64,000 nucleotides of DNA from Endozoicomonas sp. NE40 (GCF_040549045.1 NZ_JBEWTB010000002.1:2015501-2079500); one strand, 5' to 3'; positions 24,621 through 34,010 are shown, counted from the stretch's first letter. Numbers and translations: made by a program. The notes: a model not told the origin generated them from the sequence alone.

Positions 24621-26246
24621 ATGCAGCGGTTTATATTTTTTTTCTTTTCCACCTTACTTCTGCCTACAACAGTTTTCTGCTCTGATGAGCTTTCTCAAAA
24701 ACACGATGACAGTTATGACTACATTCCAATACTGGAGAAGAAACTGCCGAATACAATAGACCCAATGTTCATCAGGAAATACAAGCATAAACACCACTGG
24801 AGAATGCCCAGAGGTACAACAATGGACATTGATATATCTTATGACAAAAACCCCGATGGGAAAGATTGGCCAGAAGCGACCTATTATAAACTTTCAAAGT
24901 TTTCAGTTGAAGCCTTAAAAACCTATACAAAGCTTCTACAAACAGGCTTGGGCAATAATCAATGCAGTAGTACTAGTTGCAAAAAAGAAAGCGAAACAGA
25001 AAGCGTAGATGAATCTACAAATGCTTTAGTTGCACCAAAAGCAAGTAAAAATAACGGACTTATGATCCTGACCAAAAGTGAGCATAAAATTTCAGACTAC
25101 ACAAAATATCTTGATACCAGCAAACCAACAGGCTTTGCCGAAGATATTCTGAATAAGATCTCAGAAAAAGATTCAAAGAAAACGCCTTTTGGAGAAGGCT
25201 TCAGCTTCACTCAAGGCAACCCGATGGCCAGACTTGGCCTGTCTCAACTGGCAGAACTCATTGATCAAATCCAGCAAAAAAATCCAAACGCTGGCAACCT
25301 GGTGGTTTTTGTCGCCCATATCCCCCAAAAAGATAAGAAAGTTGGCAGTAAAACTGTCAACAACATTATTCATTATCAAGTTTGTCAGATACCACCTTAT
25401 ACATTGATAAATGATTTCAAATGCATCAAAAAACAACATAGAAACCAGGAAGGTAATGGCTTGATGTTTTTGAGTGCCGGACACAAAGAAGCAATCAGCA
25501 AAATTCTAAAAGACACAGAAAAAACCAGCTTTTTCAATTTCGTCTTAGACAAAACAGGTTTAGACTCAAAACAAACAGAATTAAAGCTTACTGATATTTT
25601 TGCATTTATCGCTGATAAGGTTAAACAGTCCATTGAGAATTTTGACTACAACACAGACGATCAATTCGTTGAAGACGCCGTTTTCATTGACAACTTCGTA
25701 GAATCCCAAGCTGAATTAAAAAGAAACAAGGACAACAAAGCCATATCCTACCAATCTACAATTACAAGCTCTACAGATAACAGTAAAATAACAATGAAAG
25801 TAGAAAGTGAAGGTGGTGAATTTGCCAAAACAGTTTTATATGCTGACGAATATCAATATGAAAAAGTGCTTTTAACACCGAACGTAGTGTTTAAAAAAGA
25901 AGCCTTAAATGCTGGTTTCTTACCCTTTGGAGTACTTAATCAAGCAATGATCGATATCGCTCACAAAACCGTTAACTACCTTGATTTAATAACAGCTTAT
26001 AATCTATTAGAAATAAAACACAAACAGCAATCAAACTTACTTAATGTTGCATATGCCACTTGCTCTAACGTGCAAGCTGACCTTGAAAAAATGACGTATA
26101 GTGCCAAGTGTATGAAAATAAATCGAGGTCACGATCGGTATGTAGAAATCGATTTAAATAACTGCAATCTTCTCAAAGGTGGATTAAAGCTCTCAGGAAG
26201 CTATAGCTCTGATTATTTTTTAGAGTGTGAATTTCCAAAAGAATAA
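24621..26246 (+). CDS. Secreted protein of unknown function, AT-rich gene
   Basis: A 541-residue protein with signal peptide (about 1-20, ending FCSDE) and AAGGAA before the ATG. It is rich in Lys, Asn, Ser and Thr, and its gene is clearly more AT-rich than its neighbours, which suggests acquisition. Cysteines are few and paired (NNQCSSTSC; YATCSNV...SAKC; NNCNL...FLEC). A possible folded core spans about 200-310 (RLGLSQLAELIDQI, NLVVFVAHIPQ). I do not recognise a family. A bidirectional terminator follows. Confidence 0.7.
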   Translation: MQRFIFFFFSTLLLPTTVFCSDELSQKHDDSYDYIPILEKKLPNTIDPMFIRKYKHKHHWRMPRGTTMDIDISYDKNPDGKDWPEATYYKLSKFSVEALKTYTKLLQTGLGNNQCSSTSCKKESETESVDESTNALVAPKASKNNGLMILTKSEHKISDYTKYLDTSKPTGFAEDILNKISEKDSKKTPFGEGFSFTQGNPMARLGLSQLAELIDQIQQKNPNAGNLVVFVAHIPQKDKKVGSKTVNNIIHYQVCQIPPYTLINDFKCIKKQHRNQEGNGLMFLSAGHKEAISKILKDTEKTSFFNFVLDKTGLDSKQTELKLTDIFAFIADKVKQSIENFDYNTDDQFVEDAVFIDNFVESQAELKRNKDNKAISYQSTITSSTDNSKITMKVESEGGEFAKTVLYADEYQYEKVLLTPNVVFKKEALNAGFLPFGVLNQAMIDIAHKTVNYLDLITAYNLLEIKHKQQSNLLNVAYATCSNVQADLEKMTYSAKCMKINRGHDRYVEIDLNNCNLLKGGLKLSGSYSSDYFLECEFPKE

Positions 26247-26250
26247 TCAT

Positions 26251-26292
26251 TAAAAGGGGGCTGAGAAGCTATCTGCTTGTCAGCCCTTTCCA
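26251..26292. terminator. Bidirectional terminator
   Basis: GGGCTGA (26258) and TCAGCCC (26280) pair, with an inner AAGC/GCTT extension around TATCT. The hairpin is flanked by A-rich sequence on the left and T-rich on the right, so it can end both the plus-strand unknown gene and the minus-strand trpS. Confidence 0.8.
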
Positions 26293-26300
26293 CAAGAAAA

Positions 26301-27311
26301 TTAAGCAAATCCTTTAATACCAACAGCCTGACGAATATGCTTCAGGAATGGTGCCGCTTCTGCACGGGCTTTTTCAGCACCTTTGCGCAGCTCGGCTTCG
26401 ATAAAGGCTGGATCCTGAAGCAGTTCGTTATAACGTACACGAGGCTCTTTCAGCTTCTCATCCAGGTACTCAAACAGTTCATTTTTCAGATCACCCCAGC
26501 CAGCGCCTGCTTCATACTGAGCTTTCTTCGCCAGAGCCTCTTCTTCCGTCGCAAAAGCTGAGAAAATCTGGAACAGGGTACAGGTGGACGGATCTTTTGG
26601 CTCACCCGGCTCCAGGGAGTTGGTCTTGATTTTGCGAATCAGTTTTAACAACTTTTTCTCTGGAACGAACAGAGGAATGGTGTTGTCATAGCTTTTGCTC
26701 ATCTTGCGGCCATCAAGGCCGTTGAGAATAGCAGTTTCTTCACCGACAACAGCCTCAGGCAACACAAATCTGGTTTTGTAGTTGTGGTTCATACGCTTGG
26801 CAATATCGCGAGCCATCTCCAGATGCTGAACCTGATCCTGACCAACAGGAACCTTGTGGGCATTGAATATCAGGATATCGGCAGCCATCAGCACCGGGTA
26901 GCTGAACAGGCCCATGGTAATGCCAAAATCCGGGTCATTCTGCTCGTCAGCTACATTCTGCTGAACAGCGGCTTTATAAGCATGAGCGCGATTCATCAGC
27001 CCCTTGGCGGTCATGCAGCTGAGAATCCAGTTCAACTCCATGATCTCAGGAACGTCGGACTGACGATAGAAGGTCGCCCGATCAGTATCCAGCCCTAAGG
27101 CCAACCATGTCGCAGCATTGTGCATACCGGATTCATGGATTCGTTTTGGATCACGGCCTTTTACCATGGCATGATAATCAGCCATGAAATAGTAGGACTG
27201 AATATCATCACGCCAGCTTTCCTCAATAGCCGGTTTAATAGCGCCTACATAGTTACCCAGGTGCGGAATGCCTGTCGTCGTAATACCAGTTAATACTTTG
27301 GTCTTTGTCAT
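26301..27311 (-). CDS. trpS: Tryptophanyl-tRNA synthetase
   Basis: Charges tRNA-Trp. It is 336 residues long, class I. The HIGH-like motif is in IPHLGNYVGAI and the KMSKS motif is GRKMSKSYDNTI. The opening TKTKVLTGITTTGIPHLGN and AADILIFNAHKVPVGQDQVQHLEM (ATP/Trp site region) are intact. A single-gene unit just downstream of phoQ, in the same direction. Confidence 0.97.
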   Translation of the reverse strand: MTKTKVLTGITTTGIPHLGNYVGAIKPAIEESWRDDIQSYYFMADYHAMVKGRDPKRIHESGMHNAATWLALGLDTDRATFYRQSDVPEIMELNWILSCMTAKGLMNRAHAYKAAVQQNVADEQNDPDFGITMGLFSYPVLMAADILIFNAHKVPVGQDQVQHLEMARDIAKRMNHNYKTRFVLPEAVVGEETAILNGLDGRKMSKSYDNTIPLFVPEKKLLKLIRKIKTNSLEPGEPKDPSTCTLFQIFSAFATEEEALAKKAQYEAGAGWGDLKNELFEYLDEKLKEPRVRYNELLQDPAFIEAELRKGAEKARAEAAPFLKHIRQAVGIKGFA

Positions 27312-27431
27312 GGGTTACTCATTCGAGGAAAGTCTGAGACGTGTTCAATGGAAGGGGAATCGTTGCTCCCCTCCGGACGAACCACGCATTATAGGTAAAA
27401 CCATTTGCAGGGTGAAGGGGTCATGCCGGGT

Positions 27432-28781
27432 TCATATCGGAAGCATAAGCCTGAAAGAAGCTCCGCCCAGTTCAGAGTCACCAATAGTTAGCGTGCCATC
27501 GTAACTGTCAATAATATCCATTGCGACTGCCAGCCCGATCCCCTGTCCTTTTGTGCGGCTGTCAGCCCTGACACCTCGCTTGAGAATATCCTCTCTGCGA
27601 TTTTCCGGTACACCTGCACCATCATCTTCAACCTGACACAAAACCCAGCATTTTCCATCCATGGATACTGTCTGCGAACAGACCCGCACCTGTTGAAGGC
27701 AAAGCCTGTAAGCATTTTCCAGAAGGTTGCCCAGCACTTCCATCACGTCCTGTTCTTCAGCAGAAAACTGTATGCCCACTTCAATATCAGTACTCAACTC
27801 AACCTGCTTGTCATAGTACACTTTGTCCAGCGTCCGGCTGATACGTCCAACCGTAACAGCCACATCGGCCTGGTGTTTCACCAGCCCCCGCTGCCGTGTT
27901 ACAGCCCTCTGCAACTGATAGCTGATGATCTGGTTCATGCGATGAACCTGTTCTTTAATGATGAGTCCGACCTCTTCGTACCCTGTATTTTTCTGCATGG
28001 TCTGGCTGTGCTGAACGCTTTGCAGTACCGCAAGAGGTGTTTTCAAACTATGCGCCAGGTCGGCCATGGCATCACGATAGCGTTCCCGTTGCTGGCGCTC
28101 ATTATTTAACAGCTGGTTCAATGCATCGGTCAGGGCGACCAGCTCCCGGGAATAAACGCCTTCCAGCCGACTGGTATGGCCTGATTCAATTCGCTGAAGG
28201 TTATCAGCCAGTTTCCTGACCGGAATCAGTGACCAGTGCATCCCGTACCAGAGCACAATCATCATCAGCAGGGCAGTCAGAGACAGGTAAATCAGCAGGT
28301 TGCTCCTGAAGGCCACAAACATTTCTTCATATTCCGTTGCAGGAATCATGGTCAGAAATGTCAGCGGCACACCATCCAGCAGAACATCAACATCGTATAA
28401 AAAATAGCTGCCTTCAGGTCCGGAGTAACGGGAAAAATCCATCGCTTTTTCATTAAACTGAACGGAGTAATAAAGAATCTCATCCAGCGACGAGTGAGAA
28501 CGCCACAATACGGCCCCTTTCCTGTCCAGCACCAGACCCAATACTTCCGACTCAACCTGATTAAAACGTTCATCCGGCATCAGGTGCGGCATAACCAGCT
28601 GCTGATCCACAATGCTGGCAGCCGTTAAAAGAACGTTAGTCCCTACTGCAAGCTCTTTCTTGATCAGGTCAAACTGCACCTTTTCAAACGACTTCATCAC
28701 TGAAAACACAATCAGCCCCACACTGATCAGCAAAATCAGCCCGGAAGCCATAAGGACACGAAGACGTAAGGAATGTTTCAT
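27432..28781 (-). CDS. phoQ: PhoQ-like sensor histidine kinase
   Basis: Inner-membrane sensor that phosphorylates PhoP. The start is taken at the ATG at 28781 (MKHSLRLRVLMASG); an ATG at 28808 overlapping the phoP stop is an alternative. The first membrane helix (about 8-28) is followed by a periplasmic PhoQ-type sensor (about 30-165) and a second helix (about 165-185). A HAMP segment comes next. The H-box is DLAHSLKTPLAVLQSV. The ATP-binding boxes are NLLENAYRLC (N), DDGAGVP (G1) and GQGIGLAVAMDII (G2). The dense acidic patch of the enterobacterial sensor is not evident, so its ligand may differ. Confidence 0.88.
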   Translation of the reverse strand: MKHSLRLRVLMASGLILLISVGLIVFSVMKSFEKVQFDLIKKELAVGTNVLLTAASIVDQQLVMPHLMPDERFNQVESEVLGLVLDRKGAVLWRSHSSLDEILYYSVQFNEKAMDFSRYSGPEGSYFLYDVDVLLDGVPLTFLTMIPATEYEEMFVAFRSNLLIYLSLTALLMMIVLWYGMHWSLIPVRKLADNLQRIESGHTSRLEGVYSRELVALTDALNQLLNNERQQRERYRDAMADLAHSLKTPLAVLQSVQHSQTMQKNTGYEEVGLIIKEQVHRMNQIISYQLQRAVTRQRGLVKHQADVAVTVGRISRTLDKVYYDKQVELSTDIEVGIQFSAEEQDVMEVLGNLLENAYRLCLQQVRVCSQTVSMDGKCWVLCQVEDDGAGVPENRREDILKRGVRADSRTKGQGIGLAVAMDIIDSYDGTLTIGDSELGGASFRLMLPI

Positions 28782-28804
28782 CGACCGCTCTTTGGCTGAA
28801 CAGG

Positions 28805-29479
28805 TCATGAGCAGGTTAAATTAAACAGATAACCCTGGCCACGTATGGTATCAATAGGGTTTTTAGCGCCTGTTGATTCAAGCTTTTTACGCAAACGCCC
28901 TACCAGCACTTCCAGCACATTAGAGTCCCGACCTTCATCGTCATACAACTCATCCACCAGTTGTCGCTTGGATACCACCTGCTGACCATGACGCATCAGA
29001 TATTCCAGAATCTTATACTCATAGGCCGTTAGCTCCATAAGCTCATCCCCTGCCCAGACCTGGCGTCTGGAGAGATCCAGGGTGAAGTGGCCGGCCTTTA
29101 TTTTCGGCTGACTGAAGCCGGATGAACGACGAATCAGGGCATTCAGCCGTGCCTTGAGCTCTTCAAACTGGAACGGTTTAACCAGATAGTCGTCAGCCCC
29201 GGCTTCCAGACCAGACACTTTATCCTGCCAGTTACCCCGGGCAGTCAGAATGAGAATCGGGAACGTTTTTCCCTGTTCCCTCAGTTTGCGGATCAGGTCC
29301 AACCCATCCATGCCGGGCAGACCAAGATCAACTATGGCAGCATCCAGAGGGTACTGATCAACCAGGAATAACGCCTCTTTGGCGTCAGGTGCTGTATGCA
29401 CACGATAATCCTCGCTCCCCAGCTGATAGCTGATGTGGTGACGCAACAGGTCATCGTCTTCGACCACCAAAAACTTCAT
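28805..29479 (-). CDS. phoP: PhoP-like response regulator
   Basis: OmpR/PhoB-family regulator, 224 residues from the ATG at 29479 (MKFLVVEDDDLLRHH), with GGAAG upstream. The receiver domain has the acidic pair EDD, the phospho-acceptor Asp in AIVDLGLPGMDG, the Thr in ILTARG and the Lys in LVKPFQFEEL. The C-terminal winged helix contains LTAYEYKILEYLM and EVLVGRLRKKLE, typical of PhoP. It is followed with overlap by phoQ. Genes of the PqaA family, PhoP targets in Salmonella, lie nearby. Confidence 0.9.
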   Translation of the reverse strand: MKFLVVEDDDLLRHHISYQLGSEDYRVHTAPDAKEALFLVDQYPLDAAIVDLGLPGMDGLDLIRKLREQGKTFPILILTARGNWQDKVSGLEAGADDYLVKPFQFEELKARLNALIRRSSGFSQPKIKAGHFTLDLSRRQVWAGDELMELTAYEYKILEYLMRHGQQVVSKRQLVDELYDDEGRDSNVLEVLVGRLRKKLESTGAKNPIDTIRGQGYLFNLTCS

Positions 29480-29560
29480 GGCTACTTCCCACAATCCAAA
29501 TTTGCGAATTATTTCACAGGATTATAACCGGTGTAATGGTGGCTTGCGCTGACGACCGCC

Positions 29561-29580
29561 ATTCCCGCCTGCGCAGGAAT
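29561..29580. repeat. REP-like palindrome
   Basis: ATTCCCGCCTGCGCAGGAAT forms a near-perfect hairpin between phnX and phoP. Palindromes of this kind (GTCATTCC...GGAATGAC) are dispersed in many proteobacterial genomes; only this copy was noticed here. It may end the phnX transcript. Confidence 0.5.
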
Positions 29581-29599
29581 GACGATGATATAAACAGCC

Positions 29600-30412
29600 T
29601 TATGGCTTTTCACCGTTGGCAATGCGCTGCTCGATCTGGGCAATCACAGCAGGAAGGTCAGCAATGGTGTCGATCGCATAATGCGCACCGGCAGACAACA
29701 GTTTGTCTTCAGCCACTCGCCGCTTTCCTTCTTTAACCGCTTCCGAAGCCGCCAGGTACTCGTCCAGAGTCATGCCTGCTTCATTACCTGACAGTGTCAA
29801 ACCAACAGTCCACATCCCGGCATTCAGGCCTTCCGTGATACCCGGTGCAGAATCGTCCACTTTGACACAACGGCTAACGTTATTAACACCCAGCTCAATC
29901 ACATTATGCAGAGCCATCCACGGGCCAGGGCGAGCGCCTGCCGCCAGATCATCACTGGCAACCACGACATCAGGCTTGTAACCTTTTGCTTCTGCTGCAG
30001 GAATCAAAACATCCATGACTTCTCTTGGATAGCCAGAGCAGGAACCGATTTTCACATTATCAGCCCGCAAATGATCCAGCGCTTCCAACGCACCCGGAAT
30101 AGGGTCAGAGAAAGCGGTCACTTTGGCTTTCTGCAACGGCATAAAGGCACTGTAAATATCGTCCACATCTTTGTCTGCCATGGGGCGGCCAAACTGATTC
30201 AACCAGCGTTCTGCCACTTCTGGCAACTGCCCCAGCGTTTTGATGTGATCCCACTTGCCCAGCCCCATGGGAACACGAGCCTCTTCAAGGCTGACATCAA
30301 AATCGTAAGCCTGTTTAAACGCCTCCACAAAAATAGACGTCGGCGCCCAGGAACCAAAATCTACGACAGTGCCTGCCCAATCCAGAATAACCGCTTCAAT
30401 CTTATGACTCAT
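29600..30412 (-). CDS. phnX: Phosphonoacetaldehyde hydrolase (phosphonatase)
   Basis: HAD-superfamily enzyme that cleaves phosphonoacetaldehyde to acetaldehyde and phosphate. The start is taken at the ATG at 30412 (MSHKIEAVILDWAGTVVDFG), with GGAG upstream; 270 residues, the usual length. The nucleophile Asp is in DWAGT, the Schiff-base Lys in GLGKWDHIK, IGSCSGYPREVMD forms motif 2, and VKVDDSAPGITEG carries the metal-binding acids. Last gene of phnW-pbfA-phnX, overlapping pbfA by 11 bases. Confidence 0.96.
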   Translation of the reverse strand: MSHKIEAVILDWAGTVVDFGSWAPTSIFVEAFKQAYDFDVSLEEARVPMGLGKWDHIKTLGQLPEVAERWLNQFGRPMADKDVDDIYSAFMPLQKAKVTAFSDPIPGALEALDHLRADNVKIGSCSGYPREVMDVLIPAAEAKGYKPDVVVASDDLAAGARPGPWMALHNVIELGVNNVSRCVKVDDSAPGITEGLNAGMWTVGLTLSGNEAGMTLDEYLAASEAVKEGKRRVAEDKLLSAGAHYAIDTIADLPAVIAQIEQRIANGEKP

Positions 30413-31811
30413 GATGTAACTCCTTACCTTCAATGACTTCAGAAATAGCCTGTTCAACAATATCGAGCGCACGGCTCAATTCTTTTCTGGAAATCACCAG
30501 AGGCGGGCTCAACTGCAGCACATTGCCCTGGGAAATCTTGAAACTCATACCCAGCTCCAGACAACGGTATAAAACCTTTTCAGCTTCTTCCCTTGCCCGG
30601 GTTTTATTGTCACGACAGATCACCAGCTCTATGCCCCAGAGCAGCCCGATACCACGGACATCACCAATCAGATCATACCTGTCTTTCATGGTTTCCAGAC
30701 GGTCACGAACATAACGTTCATCGTCTTTTACCTTGTCCAGAAGGTTGTCCTGCTCGATCACTTCCATTGTCGCCAGCGCTGCCGCACAACCCACAGGACT
30801 TTTTTCATGGGTGTAATGACCCAGCGAGATATTCCCGGCAACATTAAACTTGTCGCTGGTAATCATGGCAGCCATGGGAACGATACCACCGCCGAGACCT
30901 TTACCAATGCACAAAATATCGGGCGTTATTCCATAACGCTGGAAAGTGAACCACTCACCACTCCGTCCCATACCGTTAGGGATTTCATCAATAATCAGCA
31001 GGACATTATGCCTGTCACAGATTTCACGAACCCGTTTCCAGTACGCCTGGCTGGGTACCTGCACATCGGTGTTACGAACCGTCTCAGCAATAAACGCCCC
31101 TACACCGCCTTCTTTCTCAATCACATATTCCAGATAGTCGGCATAATGTACGTCGGAACCGTCCTCTCCCGGCCAGACGCCACGATAACTGACCGCCGGT
31201 GGAATACGTTCAACCCCGGGTGTCAGCGGCCCCATACCTTCACGGAAACAGGCTTCACCACCAACACCGATGGCATCAAGGGAAGCCCCATGGAAAGAGT
31301 CCCACAGAGACACCACTTTGTGGTTGCCTGTCACAACCCGAGCCAGCTTAAGCGCTATGCCCACCACCGATGTACCGCCGGGGGCAAACAGCACCCGGTT
31401 CAAATCATCCGGGCAGATCTCTGCCAGCTTCTTTGCACAGTCCACGGCCGTCTGGTTGGTAAAACGACGGGGCGAAAATGGCAGGGTATCCAGCTGATCT
31501 TTTATTTTCTGAACCACATAAGGGTGTCCATAGCCCAGCTGATGCACATTGTTACCATGGAAATCCATGTAACGATGACCACGATCATCCTCAATGTAGA
31601 TGCCATCGGCCTTGCTCAGAACATCCAGACAGGGAGTCGACATGGACTGATGCAAAAAATACCGGGCATCCTCTTCCAGCAGGTTCAGGGTCGGCTGATG
31701 ATCAATAGCATCCTGCCAGCGCCTGCGTTCAGCCGTTGTATTGATATCACCCTCTGCACTGAGGCGTTGCTCATGAAGGTGTTGCTGATTAAGGTGCTTC
31801 TCAGCCATCAT
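30402..31811 (-). CDS. pbfA: (R)-1-hydroxy-2-aminoethylphosphonate ammonia-lyase
   Basis: A class III aminotransferase-fold PLP enzyme of 469 residues. In phnW-phnX clusters this family member (PbfA) eliminates ammonia from (R)-1-hydroxy-AEP to give phosphonoacetaldehyde, so feeding a second substrate into PhnX. Visible are FAPGGTSVVGIALKLAR, SLWDSFHGASLDAIG, IIDEIPNGMGRSGEWF and the Schiff-base Lys in CIGKGLGGG. The ATG shares one base with the phnW stop. A generic aminotransferase activity cannot be excluded from sequence, but the position between phnW and phnX is the diagnostic one. Confidence 0.88.
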   Translation of the reverse strand: MMAEKHLNQQHLHEQRLSAEGDINTTAERRRWQDAIDHQPTLNLLEEDARYFLHQSMSTPCLDVLSKADGIYIEDDRGHRYMDFHGNNVHQLGYGHPYVVQKIKDQLDTLPFSPRRFTNQTAVDCAKKLAEICPDDLNRVLFAPGGTSVVGIALKLARVVTGNHKVVSLWDSFHGASLDAIGVGGEACFREGMGPLTPGVERIPPAVSYRGVWPGEDGSDVHYADYLEYVIEKEGGVGAFIAETVRNTDVQVPSQAYWKRVREICDRHNVLLIIDEIPNGMGRSGEWFTFQRYGITPDILCIGKGLGGGIVPMAAMITSDKFNVAGNISLGHYTHEKSPVGCAAALATMEVIEQDNLLDKVKDDERYVRDRLETMKDRYDLIGDVRGIGLLWGIELVICRDNKTRAREEAEKVLYRCLELGMSFKISQGNVLQLSPPLVISRKELSRALDIVEQAISEVIEGKELHHES

Positions 31812-32935
31812 CAGGACTTATGCTCCCAGTACATGCTTTCACTGATAGCATTGATCAGTCGTGCAATATCGTCGGGATAAACTTCACCAATATTGCCAAT
31901 GCGGAAGCAGTCAGCATGAGACACTTTGCCCGGATAAATCACAAAGCCTTTCTCTTTCAGCAAGCTATAAAAACGACGGAAGTTGTAATCTTCATGCTCC
32001 GGAGAATAGAAAGAAGTGATAAACGGAGAGTGCATGTCTTTTTCCAGCAAGCACTTAAAGCCAAGCTCTTCCATCCCCTGCACCAGTCGGTTCTGGTTTT
32101 TTCGGTAACGTTCATAGCGGGCTTCAACTCCGCCTTCCTGCAACAGTTCCTGCAAAGCCTGAGCGAAAGCCCGCACCGTATGAGTCGGTGAAGTAAACCG
32201 CCACTTGCCGCTGTTCACTTCCATACAGTCCCACTGAGCATACAAATCCAGAGACAGGGAACGAGCCTGCCCTTTGCATTGCTTAAGCTGTTCCTCACGG
32301 GCAATCACAAAACCAAAGCCCGGCACGCCCTGAATACATTTGTTGGCAGAGCTGATGAGATAATCAATACCCAGTTCAGCAACATCCATCGGCACACCAC
32401 CAAAGCTGCTCATGGCGTCAATAATAACAATGCGCTTGTGTCGTTTAACGACCTGAACCACTTCTTCAACCGGATTGAGCATGCCGGTGGTCGTTTCACA
32501 ATGCACCATGGCAACATGGGTAATGGATGGGTCACTGGTCAGTAATTCATCAATAACAGCCGCAGACGGCAACTGGGTTTCACCACAATCGAGAACCGTG
32601 TGACTGATATTCAGATAGTCCGCAATCTCGGCAATTCGGGCGCCATAAGCACCATTATTCACCACCAGTAAACGACCATCATCGCCAATGGCTGTACCAA
32701 TCGTAGCTTCTACGGACGCAGTACCACTCCCCTGCATCAATACCGATGTGTAGCCCGGATCTTTGGTCGCCAGCTCAACCAGCTGTGTCCGAATCTTCTG
32801 AACCACATCCAGATTGTAATCATCATCCCAGGTACACCAGTCGCGTAACATGGCTTCACGAACGGTTCGGGAAGTCGACAGAGGTCCGGGGGTTAACAAC
32901 AGATAAGGGTTTTCCAGGTCGGTTGTGATCGCCAC
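31811..32935 (-). CDS. phnW: 2-aminoethylphosphonate:pyruvate aminotransferase
   Basis: Transfers the amino group of AEP to pyruvate, giving phosphonoacetaldehyde and alanine. The start is taken at the GTG at 32935 (VAITTDLENPYLLLTPGPLS) with GAGG 8 bases upstream, giving 374 residues. A TTG at 32992 would lie in the operator and is rejected. Motifs: TPGPLSTSRTVREAML, MQGSGTASVEA, IDAMSSFGGVPMD and the PLP Lys in SSANKCIQGVPGFGF. First gene of the operon; the predicted PhnR operator lies 45 bases upstream. Confidence 0.96.
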   Translation of the reverse strand: MAITTDLENPYLLLTPGPLSTSRTVREAMLRDWCTWDDDYNLDVVQKIRTQLVELATKDPGYTSVLMQGSGTASVEATIGTAIGDDGRLLVVNNGAYGARIAEIADYLNISHTVLDCGETQLPSAAVIDELLTSDPSITHVAMVHCETTTGMLNPVEEVVQVVKRHKRIVIIDAMSSFGGVPMDVAELGIDYLISSANKCIQGVPGFGFVIAREEQLKQCKGQARSLSLDLYAQWDCMEVNSGKWRFTSPTHTVRAFAQALQELLQEGGVEARYERYRKNQNRLVQGMEELGFKCLLEKDMHSPFITSFYSPEHEDYNFRRFYSLLKEKGFVIYPGKVSHADCFRIGNIGEVYPDDIARLINAISESMYWEHKS

Positions 32936-32979
32936 AGCCTGTTCCTCACAGATTGACTTGTTTATAGAATGATTGGTTA

Positions 32980-32991
32980 TGGTATAGACCA
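32980..32991 (-). promoter_or_regulatory. Predicted PhnR operator, phnW side
   Basis: Minus-strand TGGTCTATACCA, an imperfect palindrome, 45 bases before the phnW start. It is identical to the site upstream of phnR (33137) and differs by one base from the site upstream of the importer (35424). Confidence 0.75.
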
Positions 32992-33136
32992 AGTATTTAA
33001 AATAATGAAATTGTGCGGTTTGTCTGTAAACCCGGTTAAGCCAATCTTCACAAAAAGTTCATAATTCAACGGATCGTTTTCGAAATACTCCCAGCCATAC
33101 ATCTGTAGCATAACTGTCACACTGTTATGCCTAAAA

Positions 33137-33148
33137 TGGTCTATACCA
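33137..33148 (+). promoter_or_regulatory. Predicted PhnR operator, phnR side
   Basis: TGGTCTATACCA on the plus strand, in the 361-bp phnW-phnR divergent region, about 150 bases before phnR. Its presence suggests autoregulation. The same region also holds a perfect palindrome CCAGCCGGCTGG (33200-33211) and a small hairpin CGGGG-TTTAT-CCCCG (33253-33267, loop approximate) in the phnR leader. Confidence 0.7.
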
Positions 33149-33296
33149 GAAAACAATAACTGGGTTACTATGATGCCTCTTTCTTCTTGCCCGACTGGAC
33201 CAGCCGGCTGGAATAGGCTGATTTTTACTCAATTTCAGGTATATTATTTGTCCGGGGTTTATCCCCGAACATCGAACTAACAGCGAGACGTGAACG

Positions 33297-34010
33297 ATGG
33301 GCCAGGGAAGAAACCAGTACCAGATCATTCGATCCGCCCTGTGCGAACAGATAGAAAGCGGCGCTCTGCCAGCAGGCACCAAGCTCCCCCCGGAACGGCA
33401 ACTGAGCGAAAGCTTTGGTACCACCCGTGTAACTCTTCGGGAAGCGTTGTCATCACTGGAAGCCGATGGCATGGTGTATCGTGAAGACCGCCGTGGCTGG
33501 TTTGTCTCTCCCGAGCGTATTGTTTACGACCCAACCGTAAACACCAACTTCCACACCATGGTTAAAGGTCAGGGCAGAATGCCTGAAACCCGTTTAATCA
33601 GTGCCGCTCTGGTACCAGCCACAACGAAAATACAAAAGCTTCTGCAACTCCCTCCGCTAACACCGGTTTATCGTGTCCAGCGTCTGCGCCTGGTTGATCA
33701 GCGAACAGTGTTGTATGTTGAGAATTACATTAATCCGGAGTATTTCCCGGGTTTACTGGATCAGGATTTACAGCAGCCACTGTCAGATATTTACCGTACT
33801 CACTACAGCACCCGCTACAGTAAAGTAAACTTTCGACTGTACCCTGTCGGCATTCATGACGAAGCCGCTACCCATCTGAAGGTAACTTCCGGCAGTTCAG
33901 GTTTACTGGTTACCCGGATCAATCACGACAAGAAAAAACGCCTCATTGATTGTGACTTTGAGTACTGGCGACAGGACGCCATTGTAATCACCGCCCAGGC
34001 CCGGAAGTAG
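33297..34010 (+). CDS. phnR: GntR-family regulator of phosphonate use (PhnR)
   Basis: A 237-residue HutC-subfamily GntR regulator. The N-terminal winged helix contains LPAGTKLPPERQLSESFG and TTRVTLREALSSLEADG, the recognition region. The C-terminal UTRA ligand-binding domain (about 85-230) contains VYRVQRLRLVDQR and VENYINPEYFPGL. It is divergent from phnW-pbfA-phnX, and three matching palindromes lie before the three transcription units. It probably releases DNA on sensing AEP or a derivative. Confidence 0.85.
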   Translation: MGQGRNQYQIIRSALCEQIESGALPAGTKLPPERQLSESFGTTRVTLREALSSLEADGMVYREDRRGWFVSPERIVYDPTVNTNFHTMVKGQGRMPETRLISAALVPATTKIQKLLQLPPLTPVYRVQRLRLVDQRTVLYVENYINPEYFPGLLDQDLQQPLSDIYRTHYSTRYSKVNFRLYPVGIHDEAATHLKVTSGSSGLLVTRINHDKKKRLIDCDFEYWRQDAIVITAQARK

